Positions 1 to 7,638 of a stretch of DNA of 8,970 bases are shown one piece after another. The stretch spans positions 1 to 8,970 of the forward strand of contig CAMLKQ010000077.1 in assembly GCA_946480585.1 (NCBI GenBank), given 5' to 3'. The DNA comes from an uncultured Kangiella sp. GTDB taxonomy: Bacteria > Pseudomonadota > Gammaproteobacteria > Enterobacterales > DSM-103792. Below the pieces are notes generated by a model. The model did no database searches. It had not been told where the DNA came from and saw only the letters and a list, made by a program, of their open reading frames with translations. The position numbers and the translations under genes are program-made. The first letter of the stretch is position 1. Each line of letters starts with the position of its first letter.

Positions 1-431
1 CGGATCGCCGGCAGATCCATCCGGTCGCCGACTTTCACCAGCAGGCTGTTCAGGTTGACGAATGACGGCGGCGCGACTTTCAACAGCAATGTCGATAGCG
101 ACAGCAGCAAGATGCCGTGCGTTTGTTGCGGCAGCTGCACCAGCGTTTGCAGCCGTTCGGAGACGATGTCCTGATGTGGTGAAAAGCTGTCGAACGGCAG
201 CGTTTCCCAGTCCGGGAAATGCAGCACCGGCAGTTCCGGTCGCAGCACCTTCAATTCACGGTCGAGCCGGCTGGCGGTCGGCGAGTCGGCGGTGACCACG
301 ACGAGCAGACCGGGTTGGTCAGCCAGGGTGCCGAGGCTGAGTGGCAGCGCGGCGCCATGGCTGGTCGGCAGCAGGGTGCGACGGCCGGGTTCGGCCTTGA
401 GGCCGGTCAGGGCGGAGAGAAACGGCAGCAA
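1..431 (-). CDS. mfd: Transcription-repair coupling factor Mfd, N-terminal part (3' end outside window)
   Basis: Mfd is a cytoplasmic DNA translocase that displaces RNA polymerase stalled at lesions and recruits UvrA. Only the first ~143 codons are present; the gene runs off the left edge, so the helicase motifs cannot be seen. The identifying segment is residues 64-85, which contains FPDWETLPFDSFSPHQDI followed by SERLQTLVQLP. It matches the E. coli Mfd N-terminal UvrB-homology region (DWETLPYDSFSPHQDI) almost residue for residue. There is no ATG in frame after the upstream stop (507-509). I chose TTG at 431-429 because AAGGAA (446-441) lies 9 nt upstream and a TATAAT box lies at 482-477; the protein then begins LLPFLSALTGLKAEPG, with TTG read as Met. 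The gene is divergent from the CysB-like regulator. Identity is near certain; the start is moderately sure. Confidence 0.95.
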   Translation of the reverse strand, partial: MLPFLSALTGLKAEPGRRTLLPTSHGAALPLSLGTLADQPGLLVVVTADSPTASRLDRELKVLRPELPVLHFPDWETLPFDSFSPHQDIVSERLQTLVQLPQQTHGILLLSLSTLLLKVAPPSFVNLNSLLVKVGDRMDLPAI

Positions 432-476
432 AACAGGCGATTCCTTGGTGCGGAGGCAGGCGTCAGCAGGTGGCGC

Positions 477-482
477 ATTATA
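477..482 (-). promoter_or_regulatory. Candidate -10 box of mfd
   Basis: A perfect TATAAT on the minus strand lies 45 nt upstream of the proposed mfd TTG start, giving a predicted leader of about 40 nt. No good -35 hexamer is found at 16-18 nt spacing. CTGACA at 510-505 resembles one but is 22 nt away. The call is therefore inference from one element plus its position. Confidence 0.4.
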
Positions 483-545
483 CGGGGCATGGCGGTCAGG
501 GCGTTGTCAGCAGTCGCAGATGGCCGGGGCGGGGCGGCTAAGCCG

Positions 546-569
546 GATCGGTCAGAAATTGGCCCGATC
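546..569. promoter_or_regulatory. Dyad in the mfd / cysB-like divergent region, possible operator
   Basis: GATCGG (546-551) and CCGATC (564-569) form a perfect 6-bp inverted repeat around a 12-nt centre. Two further pairs (T-G and C-G) are possible if C563 is bulged. The centre falls about 55-60 bp before the likely transcription start of the CysB-like gene, which is where LysR-type regulators usually place their recognition site for autoregulation. Without binding data or homologous regions, this is a suggestion only. Confidence 0.3.
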
Positions 570-581
570 AGATAGGCGAAA

Positions 582-609
582 TTTTCACCAATGACTATTC
601 TCTTATAAG
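582..609 (+). promoter_or_regulatory. Candidate promoter of the CysB-like gene
   Basis: TTTTCA (582-587) and TATAAG (604-609) are separated by 16 nt and lie upstream of the ATG at 637. The -10 is embedded in a perfect 10-bp palindrome, TCTTATAAGA (601-610). The match to sigma-70 consensus is fair, not strong. Confidence 0.4.
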
Positions 610-636
610 AACAGGAGCCGACAAGGAGACTTTGGC

Positions 637-1575
637 ATGAAGCTGCAACAGCTCCGCTACATCTATGAAGTGGCCCGGCACGAGCTCAACGTGTCGGCGA
701 CGGCCGAAAGCCTGTATACCTCCCAGCCCGGGGTCTCCAAGCAAATTCGCCTGCTGGAAGACGAATTGGGCGTCCAGATATTTACCCGCAGCGGCAAGCA
801 CCTGATCGACATCACCCCGGCTGGTCGTCAGATCCTTGATGTCGCGGGTCGGATGCTGCGCGATGCCCAGGTCATCAAGGACATTGCTCGCGATTACGCC
901 CAGCCCAATGCCGGCACCCTGCGGCTCGGCCTGTGCCCGCTGGCGGCGCGCTATCTGGTGGCCGACCGGCTGGAGAAATTCGCCAAGGAATACCCGAAGG
1001 TGCAAATCCAGCTGCGCCAGGGCGAAGAGAGCCATTTCACCGAGTGGCTGGAAAGCGGCGAGGTGGATCTCGCCATTGGCCTGCGCCAGACCCATGCGCC
1101 GGCGCTGGTCAGCCTGCCGTGTGTGCGCTGGCGTTACGCCTGGCTGTCGCGCTCGGATCGCGCCCGCGCCGCCGAAGCGATGCTGGTGTTCGCTCAGGAC
1201 AAGGAAGCCGAAGACGCGCTGCACCGGGCTCTGCCGGCAGACAAGGCCAGTCAGCGCTGGGTGTTGGTCAGCTCGGACCCGGATGTGATCAAAACCTATG
1301 TCCGGCAGGAGTGGGGCGTTGGTCTGTTGCCCGCGATTGCATTTGATTCGATCGCCGACAGCGACTTGAGCCTGCGCCCGGCCGCCGACACCTTGCCGGA
1401 AGGTCGATTCTGGTTCAGCTACCGGCGCGATCTGCACTGGCGAAAATTCCTGCACAGTTTTGCCCATCTGCTGTCGCCGGTATTGAAACCGGAGCTGTTG
1501 CAGCAAGCGGCCGGCTTGCGTCAATCGGACGAACAACAGGCGCTGGTGCACAGCGAAATTTTGCCGACGCACTGA
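637..1575 (+). CDS. CysB-like LysR-family transcriptional regulator with altered effector pocket
   Basis: This is a LysR-type regulator of 312 residues; E. coli CysB has 324. The winged helix-turn-helix (residues 1-60) is nearly that of CysB: it starts MKLQQLRYI, continues with LYTSQPGVSKQIR, then LEDELGVQIF and RSGKHL. The C-terminal region keeps CysB landmarks such as the LPC and SDPDVIKTYV segments. The effector domain differs sharply. Where CysB has TTHTQ at 99-103, this protein has LCPLA, and the equivalent of T149 is leucine. The part between the two subdomains (about 172-205) is also shortened. CysB activates sulfate assimilation genes and responds to N-acetylserine. This protein probably binds similar DNA but senses something else, so I do not call it cysB. 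The start is secure: AAGGAG (623-628) lies 8 nt before the ATG. A monocistronic unit seems likely. Confidence 0.9.
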   Translation: MKLQQLRYIYEVARHELNVSATAESLYTSQPGVSKQIRLLEDELGVQIFTRSGKHLIDITPAGRQILDVAGRMLRDAQVIKDIARDYAQPNAGTLRLGLCPLAARYLVADRLEKFAKEYPKVQIQLRQGEESHFTEWLESGEVDLAIGLRQTHAPALVSLPCVRWRYAWLSRSDRARAAEAMLVFAQDKEAEDALHRALPADKASQRWVLVSSDPDVIKTYVRQEWGVGLLPAIAFDSIADSDLSLRPAADTLPEGRFWFSYRRDLHWRKFLHSFAHLLSPVLKPELLQQAAGLRQSDEQQALVHSEILPTH

Positions 1576-1592
1576 ATCAAGCGCGGACAGCA

Positions 1593-1620
1593 AGACGCGC
1601 CGGTTGCAAATCCGGCGTCT
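1593..1620 (+). other. Stem-loop after the CysB-like gene, weak terminator candidate
   Basis: CGCCGG (1598-1603) pairs with CCGGCG (1612-1617) around the loop TTGCAAAT. AGA/TCT can extend the stem across a 2-nt bulge. It lies about 20 nt after the stop codon, where a terminator would be expected, but no T run follows, so intrinsic termination is doubtful. Confidence 0.3.
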
Positions 1621-1630
1621 GTCACGCAAA

Positions 1631-1682
1631 GTTTCGCTGCCTTGTTTGGCTACGTTGTTTCGCTACCTCGTCTCACCACCTT
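1631..1682 (+). repeat. 13-bp imperfect tandem repeat, four copies
   Basis: Four head-to-tail 13-bp units occupy the 52 bp before the 1706 gene: GTTTCGCTGCCTT (1631), GTTTGGCTACGTT (1644), GTTTCGCTACCTC (1657) and GTCTCACCACCTT (1670). Against the consensus GTTTCGCTACCTT they carry 1, 2, 1 and 3 mismatches. The array ends 23 nt before the ATG and so lies in the promoter or leader. A 13-bp period does not match the helical turn. A repeated protein site or slippage-generated sequence are both possible. Confidence 0.6.
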
Positions 1683-1705
1683 GCTACAGGAACCGCTGCT
1701 GACAC

Positions 1706-3043
1706 ATGGATGTTTTTCCGTTCGCGACTGCATTACTGGATGCCGATGGCAGTTTGCGTCAGGGCAATACCCGCTGGGCCAGTGAATTTCCCCCGCTGAA
1801 ACACCTTGCCGAGCTGCTGCACCCGGTCGATGCGCTGCGGCTGCGCAATGCGGTGCGGCTGAAAGCCCGCTTGCATCTGCCGGTGCGTGTGCGGCTGCAG
1901 GATCAGTGGCGTAGCGCCGAGGCTTTGCTGTCGCCACAATCCGATCATTGCGCGCTCAGTCTGATCGTGGAAGGCCCGAGCCATGGTTCTGCCACGGCGC
2001 CGGCCCACGCCGAGCTGCTCGGCAATGTCGTGCACAGTTTCAACAATTACCTGTCAGCCATGATGGGGTTTTCCGAACTGGCATTGCTCGATGTCGAGCC
2101 GACCCATCCGGCCTACGGACAGTTGCAGACCGTGCTTGAGTCCGGACAACAAGCGGTGCAATTCACTCGCGAACTGCTTGCCAGTGCCGGCCGCGCGGTG
2201 CTGACCCGTAAACCGTTTTCGCTGCTGGCCTGGCTGCGGCCACAACTGGAGCAGCACAGCATTCCCTTGGCAGCGCCGGAAGCGGATTGCGCCATTGAAG
2301 CCGATGCCGATTGGCTGGCCCGCTCGCTCGACATGGTGATTGCCTTTCTGCGCGAAGGCGAACCGAGTGTACTGGCGGCCGAGTTGCATGAGTGTCATCT
2401 CGGCACAGCGGCAGCGCAGGCCTTGCGGGTGCAGCCCGGCCGGTTCGCGGTGCTCACCTTCCGCGATCGCGGTCGTGGTCTGGATGGCAAACATTTGTTG
2501 CCGCTGTTCAGTCCGTACTACAGCAGCAAAATCGTCCGTGGCCGCAAAGGCCTCGGCATGGCGCCAGTCGATGGCGTAGTGCGTCAGCACGGCGGCGCCG
2601 TGCTGACCGTTGCGGAATTGGGTGAAGGCACGGCGGTGCATGTGTTGTTGCCATTGATGCGCGACGGCAGCAGCGAGCCTACGGCAGATGCGACATCGCC
2701 ATGGCAGCGCACCGCCTGGTTTCTTACCGATCTGCCATGGCAGGCCGAGCTCGCGCAGGCGCATCTCGCGAGCGCCGGCATTGCAGTGGCGGCGATTGCA
2801 CCGGACGAAGCGCAGAGTCTGCTGACCGACGAGCAGCGTCCGGATTTGTTGCTGTCGTGGCGGCTACGCGAAGAAGGCGCGAGTGCAAGCTTGCGGCAAC
2901 AATTGCCGGTGCCGAAAGTGATCTGGACACCGTTTGCCGATCACCGGTCACAGGCGCCAGAAGGCGTAGTGCTGGCCCGTTTCACGCTGGAAGGCGAACA
3001 TTTGCGGGCGGCAGTCAACGCGGCCTTACGCTCTCGTGGTTAA
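1706..3043 (+). CDS. Soluble hybrid histidine kinase-like protein with degenerate ATPase and pseudo-receiver
   Basis: This 445-residue protein has no membrane segment. Residues 1-95 are a PAS-like or unclassified sensor region. Residues 102-160 form a HisKA-type dimerisation helix with the phospho-accepting histidine at H110 (VVHSFNNYLSAMMGFSELA), typical of NtrB-like or hybrid kinases. The ATPase domain (about 165-317) keeps the G1 box DRGRG (254-258), an F-box-like LFSPYYSSK (267-275) and the G2 box KGLGM (281-285). In the N-box (about 204-217) the magnesium-binding asparagine appears to be F214. The C-terminal ~110 residues (335-445) resemble a receiver fold, but the phosphoacceptor aspartate is serine (S384) and the usual lysine is absent. 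Catalysis is therefore doubtful; an adaptor or phosphatase role is possible. A TGA at 1700-1702 blocks any longer start in frame. The nearest Shine-Dalgarno (AGGA, 1688-1691) is distant, 14 nt away. The gene is tail-to-tail with another kinase. Real gene: sure; activity: uncertain. Confidence 0.85.
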   Translation: MDVFPFATALLDADGSLRQGNTRWASEFPPLKHLAELLHPVDALRLRNAVRLKARLHLPVRVRLQDQWRSAEALLSPQSDHCALSLIVEGPSHGSATAPAHAELLGNVVHSFNNYLSAMMGFSELALLDVEPTHPAYGQLQTVLESGQQAVQFTRELLASAGRAVLTRKPFSLLAWLRPQLEQHSIPLAAPEADCAIEADADWLARSLDMVIAFLREGEPSVLAAELHECHLGTAAAQALRVQPGRFAVLTFRDRGRGLDGKHLLPLFSPYYSSKIVRGRKGLGMAPVDGVVRQHGGAVLTVAELGEGTAVHVLLPLMRDGSSEPTADATSPWQRTAWFLTDLPWQAELAQAHLASAGIAVAAIAPDEAQSLLTDEQRPDLLLSWRLREEGASASLRQQLPVPKVIWTPFADHRSQAPEGVVLARFTLEGEHLRAAVNAALRSRG

Positions 3044-3060
3044 GCTTGCCAGATTGTCGT

Positions 3061-5046
3061 TCACGGTAACGTGAACCGGAATTTTGCGCCCTGACCGACT
3101 GCGGCCTCGGCCCAGATCCGGCCGCCGTGGCGGTGAATGATTCGCTGCACGGTCGACAGCCCGACGCCGGTGCCGGTGAATTCATCTTGGCGGTGCATGC
3201 GCTGGAACGGTGTGAACAGTCGCTCGGCGTAATGCATGTCAAAACCGGCGCCATTGTCGGCCACGACCAAAACGCGTTCATTGGCCAGCGTCTCGGTGTA
3301 AACCTCAATGCGGGCATCAGCGGTTTTGCTGGTGTATTTGATCGCGTTGCTCAGCAAATTCTCCAGCGCGGCGCGCAGCAATCGCCGATCCGCTTCCACC
3401 CGAATCTGCGGTTCAATGGTTACTGTGAATTGTCGAGCCGGGTTGGCCGTACGCAACTCCTGCAGGATGGTGTCGGCCAGCTCGGACAGGTTGACGGTTT
3501 CCCGTTGCAAGGGAATGCGGCTCAGCTGCGACAGCACCAGCAGCGCTTCGATCAGTTCCTCCATGCGGCTGACACCGGCCTTGGCCCGCTCAATGAAGCG
3601 TTGACCGGTGGCATCGAGCTGTGTGCCGTAATCTTCACTGAGCGCGCTGATGAAGCCATCGACGGCGCGCAGTGGCGCCCGCAAGTCGTGTGACACGGCA
3701 AAATTGAACGCTTCCAGCTCGGTGTTCTGGTTTTGCAGCTCGCGGGTGCGGTCGCGCACTTGCAGCTCCAGTTTTTCCCGTTCCTTTTCCAGCGTGCGCA
3801 GAGCAACGCGGCGATCGACAATCAGTTTGCGCAGCTGGGTCTTGGCGGCCTGCCAGAAACGCGGCAAGCGAGGTTCACGGGCGATGTCTTCCAGTGTGGC
3901 GAGCTCGGCCAGCTGCAGCGCCGGTGTGACAAAGTAGCGTGACAGTAGCCACCACACCAGCGCGATCACGGCGAGCAGAAATACTTGCGCTTCACGCAGC
4001 GGCCGGATGTCATCGTTGACCAGTTCATTGATCCGACTGCGATCAATCAGGGTCCGGGTTTGCCACGCTACGGTGGTCAGCGGACGATTCAGTTGATAGT
4101 AGGCGGGGTCGGTCTGCCAGTCGCTTTCAGCGGTTGCGCCCGCATCCTGTGTGGCGGCTGGATAAAACGCCATGGAGCGCGGACTGCTCGGCTGGCTGCC
4201 ATCGCTGTCGGCGATCAGATCGCCGCTGTCGGTGACGATCTGCACATGCATGCCGCTCGGCAGATCGCTGCGCAGCAACGCGACGATAAAACTGAGCTGC
4301 ACATCCGCCAACACATAGGCCTGCAAGCGGCGGTCGTGCAGCACAGGCGCGAAAATGGAAATGATGTAACCCGTGCCGGCCTGATCGAGCGATGGCGCCC
4401 GCCATACCAAGGGATAGAGGTTCAGGGCCTGGCGCAAGGCATGGAAATACGGACTGTCGTATTGATCATAGAGCGCGTGCCGGATGTGCGTTTCATTGGC
4501 GCCACGCAAAAACTCCGGCACGCTCTGATAGGGATAAGCGGCCCAATTGCCACTGTGAAACGAGACGATGCCGGACCAACGTAAGGCATCGTCAAGCCGA
4601 TGCTGTGCTGCCATCGGCAGGAACAGCGCCCATGCGACATCGCGTTCGCGGCGCAAGGCCGGTGTGTCCAACAGCTGATGCGCGTAAATGTTGCCACGGG
4701 CAGCGCTATTTGCTGGCGCTGGCAAACCGTAACCAATCGGTTCGCCGTCGCGATATTCCGCCACCAGCTCCGGGCCGGCTGGCAAATCGCTGGTCTGAAA
4801 ATGTTGCTCCGCCATCATTTGCAGACGATGCACATGATCGGCCAGCAAACGGAAGCGCAGATCCATTTGCTTGGCTTTCAATTCGGCATTGACTTGAAAC
4901 GCTGTCAGATAGGTTTGCGCACGGGCCTCGGCGTAGCGGCCGAGCAGGTATTGCATGGCCAGTGCAATGGCAACGAAGAACAGCAGCGCGCCGAGATGAA
5001 ACGCGGTGCGCAGACGCTGAAAGGAGCGGGCTTCATTAAGCGGCAT
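3061..5046 (-). CDS. Membrane-bound sensor histidine kinase with periplasmic Cache-like domain
   Basis: From the start I prefer, this is a 661-residue inner-membrane kinase. TM1 is about 16-37 and TM2 about 353-369. The ~310 residues between them form the periplasmic sensor and resemble a double-Cache/PDC fold (segments YPYQSVPEF, PLVWRAPSLDQAGTGYIISI and VLADVQLSFI). A coiled coil follows (about 401-447). The kinase core then has the H-box FAVSHDLRAPLRAV with H453, the N-box ENLLSNAIKYTSK with N567, G1 DNGAGFD (597-603), the F-box LFTPFQRMH and G2 GTGVGLS (625-631). All catalytic boxes are intact. The core resembles kinases related to bacteriophytochromes. No ligand can be named. Start: an in-frame ATG exists at 5121 but has no ribosome site. 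The ATG at 5046 has GGAG (5054-5051) 4 nt upstream and leaves a short cytoplasmic tail before TM1. No response regulator is adjacent; the partner must lie elsewhere, or could be the pseudo-receiver protein next door. Confidence 0.93.
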   Translation of the reverse strand: MPLNEARSFQRLRTAFHLGALLFFVAIALAMQYLLGRYAEARAQTYLTAFQVNAELKAKQMDLRFRLLADHVHRLQMMAEQHFQTSDLPAGPELVAEYRDGEPIGYGLPAPANSAARGNIYAHQLLDTPALRRERDVAWALFLPMAAQHRLDDALRWSGIVSFHSGNWAAYPYQSVPEFLRGANETHIRHALYDQYDSPYFHALRQALNLYPLVWRAPSLDQAGTGYIISIFAPVLHDRRLQAYVLADVQLSFIVALLRSDLPSGMHVQIVTDSGDLIADSDGSQPSSPRSMAFYPAATQDAGATAESDWQTDPAYYQLNRPLTTVAWQTRTLIDRSRINELVNDDIRPLREAQVFLLAVIALVWWLLSRYFVTPALQLAELATLEDIAREPRLPRFWQAAKTQLRKLIVDRRVALRTLEKEREKLELQVRDRTRELQNQNTELEAFNFAVSHDLRAPLRAVDGFISALSEDYGTQLDATGQRFIERAKAGVSRMEELIEALLVLSQLSRIPLQRETVNLSELADTILQELRTANPARQFTVTIEPQIRVEADRRLLRAALENLLSNAIKYTSKTADARIEVYTETLANERVLVVADNGAGFDMHYAERLFTPFQRMHRQDEFTGTGVGLSTVQRIIHRHGGRIWAEAAVGQGAKFRFTLP

Positions 5047-5223
5047 GGGACTCCATGTCCGGTCACTGGCGCGCCTGCCGCGGCCGCACGCATTGCGAGC
5101 GTCGGCCGGCGTTGCGAACATCGGCCGGATATCAGGAATTCAAGCAGCTTCTGGCAGAAACGCCAGTAGTCGGGAGCGGTGCTTGCCGCCGCTAGTGCGA
5201 CGGCAGTTTGACGCGCCGGTGCA

Positions 5224-5251
5224 GCGATCCCCGCCGGGTGGCGGGGATCGC
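5224..5251 (-). terminator. Perfect 12-bp stem-loop after sdaA, probable 3' end structure
   Basis: GCGATCCCCGCC (5224-5235) and GGCGGGGATCGC (5240-5251) pair over 12 bp without a mismatch around a 4-nt loop. The hairpin begins 7 nt past the sdaA stop codon. No T run follows on the minus strand, so it may protect or define the 3' end or act in Rho-dependent termination instead of being a classical intrinsic terminator. It separates sdaA from the downstream kinase gene. Confidence 0.6.
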
Positions 5252-5258
5252 CAAGGCA

Positions 5259-6635
<1,377 letters not shown>

Positions 6636-6720
6636 TGCGGGACTCCGTAAAGGCGTTGTGGTTTTTTTGCTGTGCGGGTGCCTGCACGTTTCTGCTGGTT
6701 ATGTCCGCTTTCAGGTCATC

Positions 6721-6801
6721 CTCACTCCAGCCTTTTCTCCTCAAGGGAGTGGGGGCAAAAGCCTTCTCTCTTGGCGGGGAGAAGGCTTGGTTAAGGGTGA
6801 G
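6721..6801. repeat. Decayed palindromic intergenic repeat with terminal inverted repeats
   Basis: The ~81-bp element starts CTCACTCCAGCC and ends GGTTAAGGGTGAG, which form imperfect terminal inverted repeats. Inside are two hairpins. A small one is CTCCT/GGGAG (6737-6749). A strong one has a 12-bp stem (6759-6770 with 6777-6788, one G-T pair) and a 6-nt loop. The layout and wording (CTCACCC, CTCTCCC, AAGGG, GGGAGAAGG) recall a family of short palindromic repeats scattered between genes in many gammaproteobacterial genomes, from memory. Read on the minus strand, the strong hairpin is followed by TTTT, so it could also end transcription of the NudL gene before sdaA. Confidence 0.6.
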
Positions 6802-6888
6802 AAAGCCGTGATGTCACTGCAGACGCACACAATCCGTGCACGGCTCAATTCAGCAAAAAAACCAGGTTGATCCAAAGTGGCGCGGATT

Positions 6889-7497
6889 CTACCACTGCGG
6901 CGCGGGCTGGCTGGTAAGGCCAAGCAGGTGGGAGAGGGTGACGATCATCCCGGCGGTGGCGCCCCAAATCCGGCGTTCCTCGAACAGGATTTCGTAAAAC
7001 TCGCGCTCGCGGCCCTGCCAGATGACCTTGTGCGGTGTATGGTGATTCGGGTCCAGCACCCAGTTGAGCGGCACATCGAACACCGAATGCACTTCGTTCT
7101 GGTCGTACGCGCCCTGAACGTAGTGATGCACGATGCCGAGATACGGTTGTATGTAGAAACCGCTGACTGTGGTGATGTGGCTCGGTAGTGGTCCCAGCAC
7201 CTCGACTTGATTCGGTCGCAGGCCGATTTCCTCTTCCGCCTCACGTAGCGCGGTGGCGAGCGGCGATGCGTCACCGGTCTCGACCCGGCCGCCCGGGAAA
7301 CTGATCTGGCCAGCGTGGTGCTTGAGGTGGGCGGCGCGTTGGGTCAACAGCAGCCGAAGGCCGTCCGGCCGGTCCAGTACCGGCACCAGCACGGCGGCGT
7401 GGCGCAGGCCTTCCGGTGGCGTGCCGGCTTGCAGGCGGGACGGGTTGTGTTCGCGGGCACGGCGATAGCCCAGGATGAGCTGATGGCGGTCGAGCAA
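6889..7497 (-). CDS. nudL: NudL-type Nudix hydrolase, CoA pyrophosphatase
   Basis: This 202-residue Nudix hydrolase is predicted to split coenzyme A or its derivatives into 3',5'-ADP and 4'-phosphopantetheine, in the cytosol. The CoA-specific motif sits just before the Nudix box: LLTQRAAHLKHHAGQISFPG (residues 50-69). The Nudix box runs from G70 to L93 with ALREAEEEIGL. The first acidic position is D76 and there is one extra residue before the RE pair; E. coli NudL has the same variant as I recall it. The protein also shows WGATAGMI near the C-terminus, like the E. coli enzyme (WGMTAGII). The start is TTG (7497-7495) with AAGG upstream; no in-frame ATG precedes it. The stop is TAG (6891-6889). 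The gene is divergent from the secreted-protein gene and upstream of sdaA on the same strand, with a 253-bp gap, so it is probably a separate transcript. Family assignment is firm; substrate is by homology. Confidence 0.9.
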   Translation of the reverse strand: MLDRHQLILGYRRAREHNPSRLQAGTPPEGLRHAAVLVPVLDRPDGLRLLLTQRAAHLKHHAGQISFPGGRVETGDASPLATALREAEEEIGLRPNQVEVLGPLPSHITTVSGFYIQPYLGIVHHYVQGAYDQNEVHSVFDVPLNWVLDPNHHTPHKVIWQGREREFYEILFEERRIWGATAGMIVTLSHLLGLTSQPAPQW

Positions 7498-7539
7498 GAT
7501 CAGGCCTTGATTGCGCGGGCGATGGCGGTCATGGCGGCG

Positions 7540-7545
7540 ATTATG
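7540..7545 (-). promoter_or_regulatory. Weak candidate -10 box for the NudL gene
   Basis: CATAAT on the minus strand lies 42 nt upstream of the TTG start and would give a leader of about 35 nt. No recognisable -35 hexamer is found at 16-18 nt spacing, so this is a low-confidence pointer to the promoter in the divergent gap (7498-7638). Confidence 0.25.
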
Positions 7546-7596
7546 TCTGAAATTGGCGGCGTCGGCGTCGCTGCCGATATGGCTGATGGCTGGCTC

Positions 7597-7605
7597 TGCT
7601 ACAGT
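7597..7605 (+). promoter_or_regulatory. Candidate extended -10 promoter for the secreted-protein gene
   Basis: TGCTACAGT combines a TGn extension with the hexamer TACAGT (7600-7605) and lies 33 nt before the GTG start at 7639. An extended -10 can work without a good -35, and none is visible here. Confidence 0.35.
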
Positions 7606-7638
7606 CGCGGCGAGTCTGGGAAGCGAGAGGGGTAGGGC

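Noticed and set aside
62..594. Plus-strand open frames of 77-118 codons at the left edge
   Set aside because: They overlap the mfd N-terminus in antisense and the mfd promoter; the Mfd motif on the other strand is unambiguous.
595..1629. A long open frame of 344 codons on the minus strand opposite the CysB-like gene
   Set aside because: It is the antisense shadow of a clearly homologous gene with its own ribosome site. The peptide has no family resemblance and is Arg/Gln-rich, as GC-rich antisense frames often are.
1631..1682. The 13-bp repeats considered as a CRISPR array
   Set aside because: The units are contiguous without spacers and too short.
2054..2764. An open frame of 236 codons on the minus strand inside the degenerate kinase gene
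   Set aside because: It is antisense to conserved kinase motifs, has no recognisable domain, and its composition is typical of a shadow frame.
5047..5121. A 25-residue N-terminal extension of the membrane kinase starting at the ATG at 5121
   Set aside because: No ribosome site precedes it and the extension is Arg-rich without obvious function. The ATG at 5046 has GGAG upstream and fits a short tail before the first membrane helix. The longer form cannot be ruled out.
5149..5166. Overlapping short palindromes (TTCTGGCAGAA and CTGGC/GCCAG) upstream of the membrane kinase
   Set aside because: They are only 5-bp stems and the two compete with each other. They are not distinguishable from chance in this GC-rich sequence.
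6672..6687. A 6-bp hairpin (GTGCGG/CTGCAC) next to a run of T in the sdaA leader, considered as an attenuator or riboswitch element
   Set aside because: On the sdaA transcript the run is A, not U, and no conserved riboswitch core such as a glycine aptamer is visible in the 253-bp leader.
7498..7530. A short ATG frame (MTAIARAIKA then stop) just upstream of the NudL start, suggesting a frameshifted N-terminus
   Set aside because: The Nudix domain and the CoA motif are complete from the TTG start, and the N-terminal length agrees with the family as I recall it. A frameshift is not needed to explain the gene.
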